Below, in pieces: positions 1-7,922 of a stretch of DNA of 64,000 nucleotides. A program made the translations under genes and the position numbers. How positions within the stretch are numbered: the first letter of the stretch is position 1; each line of letters opens with the position of its first letter. The notes under the pieces were generated by a model. That model was not told the origin of the DNA and searched no databases. It worked only from the letters and a program-made list of their open reading frames with translations. This DNA is from Clostridiales bacterium. Its GTDB lineage: Bacteria > Bacillota > Clostridia > Lachnospirales > CAG-274. The stretch spans positions 186,001 through 250,000 of the forward strand of contig JAHALF010000001.1 in assembly GCA_018371275.1 (NCBI GenBank). Reading direction: 5' to 3'.

Positions 1-935
1 GCCGTGCTAAGACTTGTTAGAGATACTTCCTCGTGACCTGATGTTTCTACTAACGTTTTAGACTTTTCAAGTATAGCATCTGCCGATTTTTCTCTAACCG
101 GACGATATACATATCCAGCTTGACAAAATCTACAACCTCTTATACAACCTCTAAATACTTCTAAACTTACTCTATCGTGCACAACATCAATTAATGGTAC
201 AAGCTGTTTATCTGGATAAAAAACATCGTCCATATTATTAACTATAACCTTTTTTATTTTTTTAGGTGCATCTTGATGTAATAGTTTAAACTCTTTTATT
301 TCACCATTTTCTTTATAATCTACATCATAAAATTTAGGTATATAAATGCCATCCATTTTTAATAACTTAATATAAAAATCTTCTTTAGTTCCACCTTGTT
401 TTTTTATTTCTTTATATAAATCAAAAAATTCATCATATTTAACTTCACCCTCACCTATATAAAATATATCAATTATATCAGCTAATGGCTCTGGGTTGTA
501 TGCACAAGGTCCTCCAGCTATAATTATAGGGTCATCTTCTGTTCTATCTTTACTCCATATGGGAATATTACCTAAATTAAGCATATTTATAATATTTGTA
601 TAGGTCATTTCATATTGTAATGTAAATCCTACAAAATCAAATTTTCTTACACTTGTGCCTGTTTCAAGAGTAAATAACTCTATATTGTTATCTCTCATTT
701 TCTGTTCCATATCGTGCCAAGGTGCAAATACTCTTTCACAATATACGTCATCTCGTCTATTCATAAAAAAATATAATATTTGAAGCCCAACATAACTCAT
801 ACCAACTTCATAACTATCTGGAAAACAAAAAGCAAAACGTATATCCACATCTTTAGGGTCTTTTACAACCATATTTATTTCATTACCTATATATCTTGCT
901 GGTTTTTCTACCTGCATTAATATTTCATCTATCAT
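1..935 (-). CDS. B12-binding/radical SAM protein, TIGR03960-like (3' part cut by window edge)
   Basis: The first 311 codons of a minus-strand gene are visible and it runs out of the window. My translation shows an N-terminal B12-binding-like region with an AGGPCAYNPEPLAD stretch, then a radical SAM cluster motif RGCIRGCRFC (Cys-x3-Cys-x2-Cys) about 50 residues before the edge. This matches the radical SAM family found beside spoIVFB, ribonuclease G and rplU in Clostridia; its reaction is not established. The ATG overlaps the spoIVFB stop as ATGA, and a GGAGGAAC ribosome site lies 3 nt upstream, so the two genes are translationally coupled. Confidence 0.85.
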   Translation of the reverse strand, partial: MIDEILMQVEKPARYIGNEINMVVKDPKDVDIRFAFCFPDSYEVGMSYVGLQILYFFMNRRDDVYCERVFAPWHDMEQKMRDNNIELFTLETGTSVRKFDFVGFTLQYEMTYTNIINMLNLGNIPIWSKDRTEDDPIIIAGGPCAYNPEPLADIIDIFYIGEGEVKYDEFFDLYKEIKKQGGTKEDFYIKLLKMDGIYIPKFYDVDYKENGEIKEFKLLHQDAPKKIKKVIVNNMDDVFYPDKQLVPLIDVVHDRVSLEVFRGCIRGCRFCQAGYVYRPVREKSADAILEKSKTLVETSGHEEVSLTSLST

Positions 936-1780
936 AATGTTCCTCCATCATCTTTAGTAATTTCAACTATATCATATATTGTACCATTAACACCATATTT
1001 TTGTATATAGTTTAAAAACACTTTTTCATTTATTGTAAAATAAATATTACCATTTATAGAAATATTTATAATTAAATAATAATCTGAACTAACTAATAAA
1101 ATAATATCTTTATTTTTATAATCCTTATCCACTAAAATGTGTTTTACTTTTAATATTTTATTTTTTTCATATTGCTGTTTATTAACTATAGCCTTATAAA
1201 ATTGATAAATATATTCACTTTTATTTACTTTTATAAAATATAATGATAAACATAATAAAGTTATATTATAAGGATATAAAACAATTTGTATAAACCCCAA
1301 TAAAAACATACTAAAGCTTAAAAATAAACTTATCCTCTTTGTAACTATACTAGCTTTTAAATCGCCTATTCTACTTCCCAAAATATAGCAAAAAAACCTA
1401 CCTCCATCTAAAGGAAAAATAGGTAAACAATTGAAAAATGCAATTGATAAATTAATATTTTTTATCAACTGCATTTTTTCATTTGTAAATATGCCAAAAA
1501 TGAATGCTAAAAATATATTTAATACAACACCTATACTTACTACTAAAAGCTTTTTATATAATTCTAGTCTTTCAATATTATCTATTACAGCCATTTGACC
1601 TAAAGCTGTTACAACAATTTTTCTTATACCTAAATTAAACTTTTTAGCCATAAATATATGTGCTAATTCGTGTAAAAAAACAAAAATAAAAAAATAGAAA
1701 TATATATCATATACTTTAAAAAATATTACTAAAATTATTGCAATATAAAACGTTAAGTTTATACTTATTTTTTTTAACAT
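932..1780 (-). CDS. spoIVFB: SpoIVFB-like site-2 intramembrane metalloprotease (M50)
   Basis: This 282-residue membrane protein has the zinc motif HELAH at residues 37-41 and the second M50 motif FPLDGGR at 122-128, within several hydrophobic segments. Both length and motif spacing fit SpoIVFB, which cleaves pro-sigma-K in the outer forespore membrane and is held inactive by SpoIVFA. The soluble C-terminal part (about residue 190 on) is where family members carry a regulatory domain. It sits 18 nt downstream of the split M23/SpoIVFA-like gene, the classical spoIVFA-spoIVFB order, and overlaps the next gene by ATGA. The ATG is preceded by AAGGTGGG. Confidence 0.87.
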   Translation of the reverse strand: MLKKISINLTFYIAIILVIFFKVYDIYFYFFIFVFLHELAHIFMAKKFNLGIRKIVVTALGQMAVIDNIERLELYKKLLVVSIGVVLNIFLAFIFGIFTNEKMQLIKNINLSIAFFNCLPIFPLDGGRFFCYILGSRIGDLKASIVTKRISLFLSFSMFLLGFIQIVLYPYNITLLCLSLYFIKVNKSEYIYQFYKAIVNKQQYEKNKILKVKHILVDKDYKNKDIILLVSSDYYLIINISINGNIYFTINEKVFLNYIQKYGVNGTIYDIVEITKDDGGTL

Positions 1781-1798
1781 ATACCCACCTTATTTTTT

Positions 1799-2248
1799 CT
1801 ATTCTAAATAACTTGCTTTAGGTAAAGCAACAAAATTTATAGGATCTAAATATTTCCCATCCTTTAGTATAGTATAATGTAAATGAAATCCTGTTGAAAG
1901 TCCTGTATTCCCCACTAATCCTACCTTTTGGTTACTTTCTATTTTGTCATCTTTTTTTACTAATGATTTATTAAGATGTGCGTACATTATTTCATAGTTG
2001 TCATACGTTTTATATTTTATATATGTACCATAAGTTTTAGAATTTCCAACTTCTGTTACAATCCCAGGTTTTACAGCATATATTGGACTATTTTCATCTG
2101 CCCCTATGTCCAATCCATTATGAAATTCTTGCTTTTTTAATATAGGATTTTCCCTATTGCCAAAATATCCTGTAATTGTTCCTTCTACTGGATTTATCCA
2201 ATTATTATCTGCCCCAAGAACAACAGCTGGTGTCTTGAGGCCATCTAT
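1799..2248 (-). CDS. spoIVFA: M23 (LytM) peptidase domain of a SpoIVFA-like protein, in the -1 frame
   Basis: This frame encodes a LytM/M23 domain of about 149 residues and has no ATG, GTG or TTG start ahead of the conserved region; it is open upstream only to a stop at 2294-2296. The zinc ligands are HNGLD, YAHLN and GFHLHY, so the site looks complete, whereas SpoIVFA of Bacillus is considered degenerate. The upstream ORF 2245-2697 carries the matching cytosolic and membrane part one frame away. Joining the two at the A7 run gives a product of about 300 residues. This is either programmed -1 frameshifting, a recent frameshift mutation, or a sequence error in the homopolymer. Confidence 0.75.
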   Translation of the reverse strand: MDGLKTPAVVLGADNNWINPVEGTITGYFGNRENPILKKQEFHNGLDIGADENSPIYAVKPGIVTEVGNSKTYGTYIKYKTYDNYEIMYAHLNKSLVKKDDKIESNQKVGLVGNTGLSTGFHLHYTILKDGKYLDPINFVALPKASYLE

Positions 2249-2254
2249 TTTTTT
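2211..2254 (-). promoter_or_regulatory. Candidate programmed -1 ribosomal frameshift signal
   Basis: Read on the minus strand, the 0 frame is CCA AAA AAA TAG. A AAA AAA (2254-2248) is a canonical X XXY YYZ slippery heptamer. Six nt (TAGATG) separate it from a stem GCCTCAAGA/TCTTGGGGC (2241-2233 with 2219-2211): nine pairs including one wobble, 13-nt loop. Shifting -1 reads on as KKIDGLKTPAVV into the M23 domain. The stem forces GC-rich codons (GGC, CTC, GGG) that are uncommon in this gene. The alternative is a plain indel in the homopolymer. Confidence 0.55.
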
Positions 2255-2697
2255 GGTGAATTTTCTATTTCTTTTTCCATTTGTTCTATAACATCATCAT
2301 CTATGGATACACCATTTTTATTATTACCTATTTTTGAACTAAATTTAGAAAAAATCTTACCTATTTTATTATCTATATTAAATTCACTTTCTATAACATT
2401 TTTAGTTTTACTAACTATATTATTTGCTATATTAGAATCACTATTTGATAAATAATAAAAAATACATACTATTATAATACATATTACACATTGTATGAAA
2501 AATTTTGATTTTACACTTTCAACTGGTTGTGTATCAAATTTTATCATACCATTTTTTGTTGTATTTTTATAATTATTATTTTGGAACCTATGACTAGATG
2601 TATTTGTTCTTGTAGTTTTTATATTTCTCTGTATTTTTACATCTTTTAAAGAATTTTCTGCTAATCTTTTATAAAACTCCTTTTTATCATTTACCAA
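2245..2697 (-). CDS. spoIVFA: N-terminal half of SpoIVFA-like protein (0 frame, stops at A7-TAG)
   Basis: About 150 residues: a basic cytosolic segment, one membrane span (FFIQCVICIIIVCIFYYL), then an external stretch ending SPKK at a TAG that directly follows seven A residues. SpoIVFA anchors and inhibits SpoIVFB and is cut by forespore proteases; its C-terminal LytM half is here in the -1 frame (1799-2248). The start is uncertain: a TTG at 2697 lies 8 nt after GGTAGG, while a GTG at 2706 lies inside that ribosome site. The downstream gene is spoIVFB. It was identified by position and architecture, not by close sequence recall. Confidence 0.7.
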   Translation of the reverse strand: MVNDKKEFYKRLAENSLKDVKIQRNIKTTRTNTSSHRFQNNNYKNTTKNGMIKFDTQPVESVKSKFFIQCVICIIIVCIFYYLSNSDSNIANNIVSKTKNVIESEFNIDNKIGKIFSKFSSKIGNNKNGVSIDDDVIEQMEKEIENSPKK

Positions 2698-2766
2698 AAA
2701 AATCACCTACCTTTGTATTTTATTTTTATTATGTATATATAAAAATATATTAAATACAAAGATAGG
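2696..2766 (-). terminator. Hairpin with T7 tract overlapping the spoIVFA ribosome site
   Basis: On the minus strand, CCTATCTTTGTATTT (2766-2752) pairs with AAATACAAAGGTAGG (2720-2706): 15 pairs with one wobble and a 31-nt loop. TGA and seven T (2702-2696) follow. It can end transcription coming from the purine permease gene. Its 3' arm is also the ribosome binding site of the SpoIVFA-like gene, so read-through RNA would have that site buried. Confidence 0.5.
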
Positions 2767-2779
2767 TTATTACTATTTT

Positions 2780-4216
2780 TTACCTTGGCAAATATATTAA
2801 AGATATTAAAAGTAATATTGATAATAAATATAATATTTTATTAACTTTTCTCCAACCACCCAAAAATACTTGTATAACAACATAAGATATAACCCCAAAA
2901 GCTATACCAACTAATATACTATTAGTAAGTGGCATTAAAACTGTTGCAAAAAATGCTGGAACTGCTTCATCTATATTCTCAAAATCTATGAGTTTTATTA
3001 TACTCATCATCAAAACTCCCGCAAATATAAGAGTTGTAGCTGTTGCTGCTGATGGTACTAAAGCAACAAGAGGTGATAAAAAAGTTGATAATAAAAATAG
3101 TACTCCAGTTACTACAGCTGTTAGTCCTGTCCTACCACCCTCCATAATACCTGCTGTACTTTCTACATATGTAGATACTGTAACACTTCCTATAGTAGAA
3201 CCAACAGATGTTGTTATAGAATCTATCTCTAATATTTGCGGTATCCTTTTATTAGTAACCCTTTCTTTACTTACTTCTACAAAGTTGTCTGTAACTATAA
3301 GCATAGCCATAGTTTCAAATATATCCATTATACATATAGAAAATAAAACAACCATAAAAGTTGTAAAAGTTTTTAATGCAACACTAACATTACTAAAGTC
3401 TATAATCCCCTTAAAATCAAGGTTAAAAACTATACTTCCCAAATTTAAAGGTTTAAAAAAATCAATGTTATTTAAACTAATAAGACCTAAAGGCAAAGCT
3501 AGTATAATACAAACTATTTTACCTATAAATATAGAACCATATATATGTTTTTTATGAAGTATTGTTATTAATATTATACCTATCAAAGCCAATATAGCTG
3601 TTTTTGTATCTTTACTTGTAATAGATGAAATATCAAAAAGATTAGTGTTAATAGAACTTTGCTCTATTATATGTGCTTTTAAAAGCCCTTGATATGTTAT
3701 AAATAACCCTATACCACAAGTAACAGCATATTTAATATTTTTAGGTATAGCTTTATGTATTTTCTTTTCTGTACCAAATAATGCAAGAATAAAAAATACA
3801 AAACCTGATATAAAAACAACTGCTAAAGCTTGATTATAAGTATATCCAAAATTTATACAAACTGTATATGTTATGAATGTACCTACTGCAAGACTAGGTC
3901 CCTGAACAAAAGGTAAGTTTGTTAAATAACCCATTATTATTGAGCCTATACCAGAACATATAAAAGATGCCGCTGTTAATGCTATAAACATTTCATTTGT
4001 TGTTAAACCATTACTTAATATAAAATCTCCTATTCTACTCCCATCTTCTGATATAGCTCCAGGAAATACATTCATCAATATTTCTGGAACAAGCATAACC
4101 AAATATATAATTGTAAAATAATTTGTAATACCTGCTAAAACTTCTGTTCTTAAATTAGATTTATGTTCTATAATGTCAAATTTTTTGTATAAAAATTTTT
4201 TTATATATTCTATCAT
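2780..4216 (-). CDS. NCS2/AzgA-family purine permease (hypoxanthine/guanine/adenine)
   Basis: This 478-residue, roughly 12-14-span permease carries the family motifs TEVLAGITNYFTIIYLV near residue 25-42 and LPFVQGPSLAVGTF near 110. It belongs to the AzgA/PbuG branch, proton-coupled importers of hypoxanthine, guanine or adenine; which base cannot be read from sequence. It starts within the stop codon of the CbiK-like gene (TAATG overlap), so it is translated from the same mRNA. No purine riboswitch was recognised upstream of the pair. A hairpin and T-run follow at 2696-2766. Confidence 0.85.
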   Translation of the reverse strand: MIEYIKKFLYKKFDIIEHKSNLRTEVLAGITNYFTIIYLVMLVPEILMNVFPGAISEDGSRIGDFILSNGLTTNEMFIALTAASFICSGIGSIIMGYLTNLPFVQGPSLAVGTFITYTVCINFGYTYNQALAVVFISGFVFFILALFGTEKKIHKAIPKNIKYAVTCGIGLFITYQGLLKAHIIEQSSINTNLFDISSITSKDTKTAILALIGIILITILHKKHIYGSIFIGKIVCIILALPLGLISLNNIDFFKPLNLGSIVFNLDFKGIIDFSNVSVALKTFTTFMVVLFSICIMDIFETMAMLIVTDNFVEVSKERVTNKRIPQILEIDSITTSVGSTIGSVTVSTYVESTAGIMEGGRTGLTAVVTGVLFLLSTFLSPLVALVPSAATATTLIFAGVLMMSIIKLIDFENIDEAVPAFFATVLMPLTNSILVGIAFGVISYVVIQVFLGGWRKVNKILYLLSILLLISLIYLPR

Positions 4217-4929
4217 TAAATCTCCTTACTTTCTATTAAATGTTTTATAAATATATCTACTATTTCATCATATTGTAAAAGAGGGGTTAAATTTAAGCTT
4301 ACTTTTATATTATTCTCTATTAATTTATCTTTTATATTATATAATATATCATTTTGTATATGCTTTCCATTAAATAATAAAAATGGCTTTATACATATAT
4401 TATTTATATTATTTTTAATCAATAATTTTATAGTATCTTCTATATAAGGTGTATTTTCTAAATTTGCAAAAAATATATTTTCATCTTTAAACATATTAAA
4501 CAATTTTTTATATTTATAATTGCTCTTATCATCTGTACCGTGACATATATAGATTAAATTCTCTTTATAATTAGACTTTATAAATTCATAAATGTAAAAA
4601 AAATCATCTTTACTATATAATAATGGATTAGAAATTTTTATAATTTTAAACTTAATCTTATACTCCTGCATACATAATAATACTTTTTCATATTCTATAC
4701 CATCTATTGTAAATATAGGAAAACATAATATTTCTTCATACGTTTCTTTATAAAGATTCTCTAACACTTCATATATGTTATATCCATATTTTTTTATAAA
4801 AAAATCACTTGTAAAACAAATATATATATCGTAATTATAAAAATTTATACTTATTTTTTCCTTTAACTTTAATAACTCTTTATTTATATTTTTGTTACCA
4901 AAACATATTAACAATATAGCTTTTTTCAT
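4216..4929 (-). CDS. cbiK: CbiK-like anaerobic sirohydrochlorin cobaltochelatase
   Basis: This protein of about 237 residues keeps the CbiK pattern: an N-terminal AILLICFG strand, FTIDGIEYEKV, ICHGTDDKSNYKY (first metal-site His) and PFLLFNGKHIQND (second His). CbiK inserts cobalt into sirohydrochlorin or precorrin-2 in anaerobic cobalamin synthesis; some relatives make sirohaem or handle nickel. No other cobalamin gene is in the window, so the substrate is inferred. The ATG at 4929 was chosen because AGGTG lies 8 nt before it; the GTG at 4938 falls inside that site. It overlaps the permease by one base. Confidence 0.72.
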   Translation of the reverse strand: MKKAILLICFGNKNINKELLKLKEKISINFYNYDIYICFTSDFFIKKYGYNIYEVLENLYKETYEEILCFPIFTIDGIEYEKVLLCMQEYKIKFKIIKISNPLLYSKDDFFYIYEFIKSNYKENLIYICHGTDDKSNYKYKKLFNMFKDENIFFANLENTPYIEDTIKLLIKNNINNICIKPFLLFNGKHIQNDILYNIKDKLIENNIKVSLNLTPLLQYDEIVDIFIKHLIESKEI

Positions 4930-4962
4930 ATAATACACCTACTATAAGTCCTATTAAAAATT

Positions 4963-4991
4963 ATCATATCATTTTTTTTATTTTTTTTCAA
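4963..4991 (-). promoter_or_regulatory. Sigma-A-type promoter of the cbiK-permease unit
   Basis: TTGAAA (4991-4986), 17-bp spacer, TATGAT (4968-4963) on the minus strand, about 35 bases ahead of the cbiK start. Confidence 0.6.
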
Positions 4992-5148
4992 TATTTTATA
5001 CACTTTTTGTATATTATATACACATTTATATTATTTATAATTAATATGTAATTTAAAATTTAGTATATAACTTATTTTTTTTGAATAATTATTTTAAAGG
5101 TTACAAATCCTAAAAAATTTTTTAAGCTACTGAAGGGAGAAATTAAAA

Positions 5149-5787
5149 ATGCAAACAGATTTAAGACAAAATAATATAGTAACACTTATAGGTAAAATAG
5201 TATCAGACTATACTTTTTCACACGAAATGTATGGAGAATCCTTTTATACATTTAAAATAGAAACTTGTAGGTTAAGTGAAACATCTGATATATTACCAAT
5301 AACTATATCTGAAAGGCTTATAGATAAAAATCTATTTAAAATAGGAGCAATAATTGAAATTAATGGGCAAATACGTTCTTATAACAATATTATAGACAAT
5401 AAAAATCACCTTGTTCTAACTACTTTTGTCAGAGATATAAACTTTAACCTAGACCTTAATAAAAATCCAAATCAAGTATCATTAAATGGTTATGTTTGTA
5501 AACAACCTATATATAGGAAAACACCTTTTGGAAGAGAAATTGCAGATGTTTTATTAGCCGTAAATCGTTCTTATAATAAATCCGATTACATACCTTGTAT
5601 TATATGGGGAAGAAATGCAAAATTTGCAAGTGGCCTAGAAGTTGGAGACAACATAAAAATTTGTGGTCGTATGCAAAGTAGAAATTACCAAAAGAAACTT
5701 GATAATGGTGAAATATTAGAAAAAACAGCTTATGAAATAAGTGTATCTAAACTGGAGGTAATAGAAAAAGATAACAAAGAAGACTAA
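5149..5787 (+). CDS. Single-stranded DNA-binding protein with two OB folds
   Basis: This 212-residue protein has two OB-like halves. Residues 8-95 resemble a degenerate first copy (VTLIGKIVSDYTFSH). Residues 103-205 are SSB-like (NGYVCKQPIYRKTPFGREIADVLLAVNRSY, given here as the segment at about 108-137, then DYIPCIIWGRNAKF). This two-OB form is common in Lachnospiraceae-type genomes as a second SSB; it lacks the acidic DDDIPF-type tip of replicative SSB. It is monocistronic, with GGGAG upstream of the ATG and a strong bidirectional terminator after it. Confidence 0.75.
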   Translation: MQTDLRQNNIVTLIGKIVSDYTFSHEMYGESFYTFKIETCRLSETSDILPITISERLIDKNLFKIGAIIEINGQIRSYNNIIDNKNHLVLTTFVRDINFNLDLNKNPNQVSLNGYVCKQPIYRKTPFGREIADVLLAVNRSYNKSDYIPCIIWGRNAKFASGLEVGDNIKICGRMQSRNYQKKLDNGEILEKTAYEISVSKLEVIEKDNKED

Positions 5788-5810
5788 TATAAAAAATTTT
5801 TAGTTTTAAA

Positions 5811-5846
5811 TATAAATAAGGCTAGTTAAAACTAGCCTTATTTATA
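5811..5846. terminator. Bidirectional intrinsic terminator (ssb / PTS gene)
   Basis: An inverted repeat built on AAGGCTAGTT and AACTAGCCTT, with AT flanks extending the stem to about 16 pairs, lies between two convergent genes. A/T runs flank both sides. Confidence 0.75.
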
Positions 5847-7316
5847 TTATTTAACTATTTTTTTAAGCTCATCTGCAACAAATTGAACATTTGCTCCAAT
5901 TATTATTTGAACAGCATTTTTACCTGGCTTTAATATACCAGAAACTTTTGTTGATTTTATTTTATCTTCATCTATTTTATTAATATCTTTTACTTCAAGT
6001 CTTAATCTAGTTATACAATTGTCAACAGTTACAATATTTTCTTTACCGCCTAGTCCTTCTAATATTACATTTGCCATTTCTTCAAAATTTTTACTTCCTT
6101 TAGAAAGATTTTCAGTAGCACTAGATACAGCCTCCAATTCATCCTCCCTACCAGGAGTTTTAAAATTAAATATTTGGATAGAAAACCTAAATACAAAATA
6201 ATATATAACACCAACTACTAAACCAATAGGAATAAGCATCCAAGGATTAAGGGCTAATGGTGTAAATGAACTAAAGAATAAGTCTAAAAATCCTGCACTA
6301 AAATTAAATCCTGCTCTTACTGGCAATAAAGATAATACAGCTAAAGATAAACCTGTTAATATTGCGTGTATTAAATATAACCCTGGAGCTAAAAACATAA
6401 ATGCAAATTCAATCGGCTCTGTAACACCTGTAAAAAATGAACAAATAGCAGCAGAGAATAATAAACCTGAAACCATTTTTTTATTTTTATCTTTAGCAGT
6501 GTGATACATAGCAAGACAGCCAGCTGGTAACCCAAACATCATAACTGGGAAGAAACCTGTCATATACATACCTGTTTCTCCAAGAATACCAGTACCTGCC
6601 CAAAACTTACCAAGGTCATTAACATTAGCAATATCAAACCAAAATACAGAGTTTAATGCATGATGTAAACCAAGAGGTATTAATAAACGGTTAAGAAAAC
6701 CGTATAAACCAGAACCAACGGCACCAAATCCAACAATAACTGTTCCTAATTTTACTAATGCTGAGTAAATAATAGGCCATACAAAAAATAATATAACAGA
6801 TAAAACAAGAGATACTACACCTGTTACAATAGCTACACTTCTTTTACCACTAAAAAATGCTAAAGCATCTGGTAATTTTGTATTTTTAAATTTATTATAA
6901 CAAGTTGCACCAATAATACCACTTATAATACCTATAAATTGGTTATTATTATTCATTTTTGTAAATGCTGGATTTACATCTGCAACATCTATCCCTTTTA
7001 ATGAAGCAATTATACTTGGTTCTAAAACTGTTAAAAATATAAGAAATGAAACAAGACCTGCAAGAGCTGAAGTTCCCTCTTGATCATCAGACATACCAAC
7101 AGCTATACCTATAGCAAATAATATACCCATACTATTTATTATAGCTCCACCTGCTGTTACTAAAAATTTTGCAACAATAAACATTGTGCCAGGGTCACCA
7201 CCAGCCATAACAGACTTGTCAAACATATAACCTAGTCCCATTAATATACCTGCTATAGGTAAACAAGCAACTGGTAACATTAGCGATTTACCTAGTCTTT
7301 GAAAAAATTTCATCAT
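5847..7316 (-). CDS. nagE: PTS EIICB permease, N-acetylglucosamine/glucose family
   Basis: This 489-residue enzyme II has an EIIC membrane domain (about 1-385) and an EIIB domain (about 410-489) with the phosphocysteine motif DNCITRLRL. No EIIA domain is fused, so it must borrow EIIA-Glc. The substrate motif GLHHALNSVFWFD and the FFPVMMFGLPAG stretch resemble GlcNAc-type members more than glucose ones; this is from memory of the family. The ATG at 7316 is used because GGGAGG lies 9 nt upstream; the earlier TTG at 7325 touches that site. Its own consensus promoter lies at 7362-7390, and no antiterminator target was seen. Confidence 0.82.
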   Translation of the reverse strand: MMKFFQRLGKSLMLPVACLPIAGILMGLGYMFDKSVMAGGDPGTMFIVAKFLVTAGGAIINSMGILFAIGIAVGMSDDQEGTSALAGLVSFLIFLTVLEPSIIASLKGIDVADVNPAFTKMNNNNQFIGIISGIIGATCYNKFKNTKLPDALAFFSGKRSVAIVTGVVSLVLSVILFFVWPIIYSALVKLGTVIVGFGAVGSGLYGFLNRLLIPLGLHHALNSVFWFDIANVNDLGKFWAGTGILGETGMYMTGFFPVMMFGLPAGCLAMYHTAKDKNKKMVSGLLFSAAICSFFTGVTEPIEFAFMFLAPGLYLIHAILTGLSLAVLSLLPVRAGFNFSAGFLDLFFSSFTPLALNPWMLIPIGLVVGVIYYFVFRFSIQIFNFKTPGREDELEAVSSATENLSKGSKNFEEMANVILEGLGGKENIVTVDNCITRLRLEVKDINKIDEDKIKSTKVSGILKPGKNAVQIIIGANVQFVADELKKIVK

Positions 7317-7361
7317 AATGTACAACCTCCCCTATTTTTTAGTTTTTTATTTTATATATTT

Positions 7362-7390
7362 ATTATATTACTTATTTTATTATTTGTCAA
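7362..7390 (-). promoter_or_regulatory. Consensus sigma-A promoter of the PTS gene
   Basis: TTGACA (7390-7385), 17-bp spacer, TATAAT (7367-7362) on the minus strand. Both hexamers match the consensus exactly. Confidence 0.8.
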
Positions 7391-7486
7391 TATATTATAA
7401 TTTTTTCATTACCTATATTAATTTTTTATACAAATTATAATAAAAATATTATAATTTGCATATTTTAAATAATAATATTTACATAA

Positions 7487-7528
7487 ACAAAAAATGGTTA
7501 TTAATAGCTAAAAAACTACTAATAACCA
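7487..7528 (-). terminator. Intrinsic terminator after rpsO
   Basis: On the minus strand TGGTTATTAGTAG pairs with CTATTAATAACCA (two wobbles), followed by six T. It lies just downstream of the rpsO stop. Confidence 0.75.
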
Positions 7529-7538
7529 ATAATATAAA

Positions 7539-7799
7539 TTATTTTCTTAAACCTAATTCTGCAATAAGTTCACGATATTTAATTATATCTTTATTTTTAA
7601 TATAATTTAAAAGACCTTTTCTTTGACCAACCATTTTTAAAAGTCCACGTCTAGAATGATGATCTTTTTTATGAGTTCTTAAGTGCTCAGTTAAGTGATT
7701 AATTCTAGCAGTTAATAATGCTACTTGAACTTCTGGAGAACCAGTATCCTCTGCATTTCTACCAAATTTTGCAACGATTTCTTTTTTGTTAAATTCCAT
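7539..7799 (-). CDS. rpsO: 30S ribosomal protein S15
   Basis: The 86-residue protein matches S15 over its whole length, with TGSPEVQVALLTARINHLT near residues 18-36 and HSRRGLL near 48. S15 binds 16S rRNA helices 20-22 and nucleates the platform of the small subunit. GGAGG lies 7 nt before the ATG. It has its own promoter (7882-7910), a structured leader and its own terminator, so it is a single-gene unit, although the Spo0E-like ORF and lgt lie upstream on the same strand. The neighbour pnp, often next to rpsO, is absent here. Confidence 0.97.
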   Translation of the reverse strand: MEFNKKEIVAKFGRNAEDTGSPEVQVALLTARINHLTEHLRTHKKDHHSRRGLLKMVGQRKGLLNYIKNKDIIKYRELIAELGLRK

Positions 7800-7805
7800 C
7801 TTTTT

Positions 7806-7880
7806 TCCTCCATATTATAAATAAACTCCTAATGCTAAGAAAAAGGTTGGAGTATCCATTTTCCGAACATAGGCTAAGTA
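7806..7880 (-). ncRNA. Candidate S15 autoregulatory leader
   Basis: The roughly 75-nt 5' leader carries CTTAGCC...GTTCGG...GGATACTCC...TTCTTAGCATTAGGAG, with ACTCC and GGAGT able to pair. This arrangement recalls the Firmicutes rpsO leader that S15 binds to repress its own translation. The call rests on recalled pattern and position; no covariance search was possible. Confidence 0.4.
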
Positions 7881-7881
7881 A

Positions 7882-7910
7882 ATATTACCACAAAAATATG
7901 TTTTTTGCAA
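7882..7910 (-). promoter_or_regulatory. Putative rpsO promoter
   Basis: TTGCAA (7910-7905), 17-bp spacer, TAATAT (7887-7882) on the minus strand, about 75 nt before the rpsO leader ends. Confidence 0.5.
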
Positions 7911-7922
7911 GCATTTTTATAA

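Noticed and set aside
2988..3557. Plus-strand open frame of 189 codons
   Set aside because: It lies entirely antisense to the purine permease, has no ribosome site or family resemblance.
5811..5846. Strong palindrome considered as an attachment or recombination site
   Set aside because: It sits exactly between two convergent genes and has terminator geometry; no integrase or duplicated end was seen.
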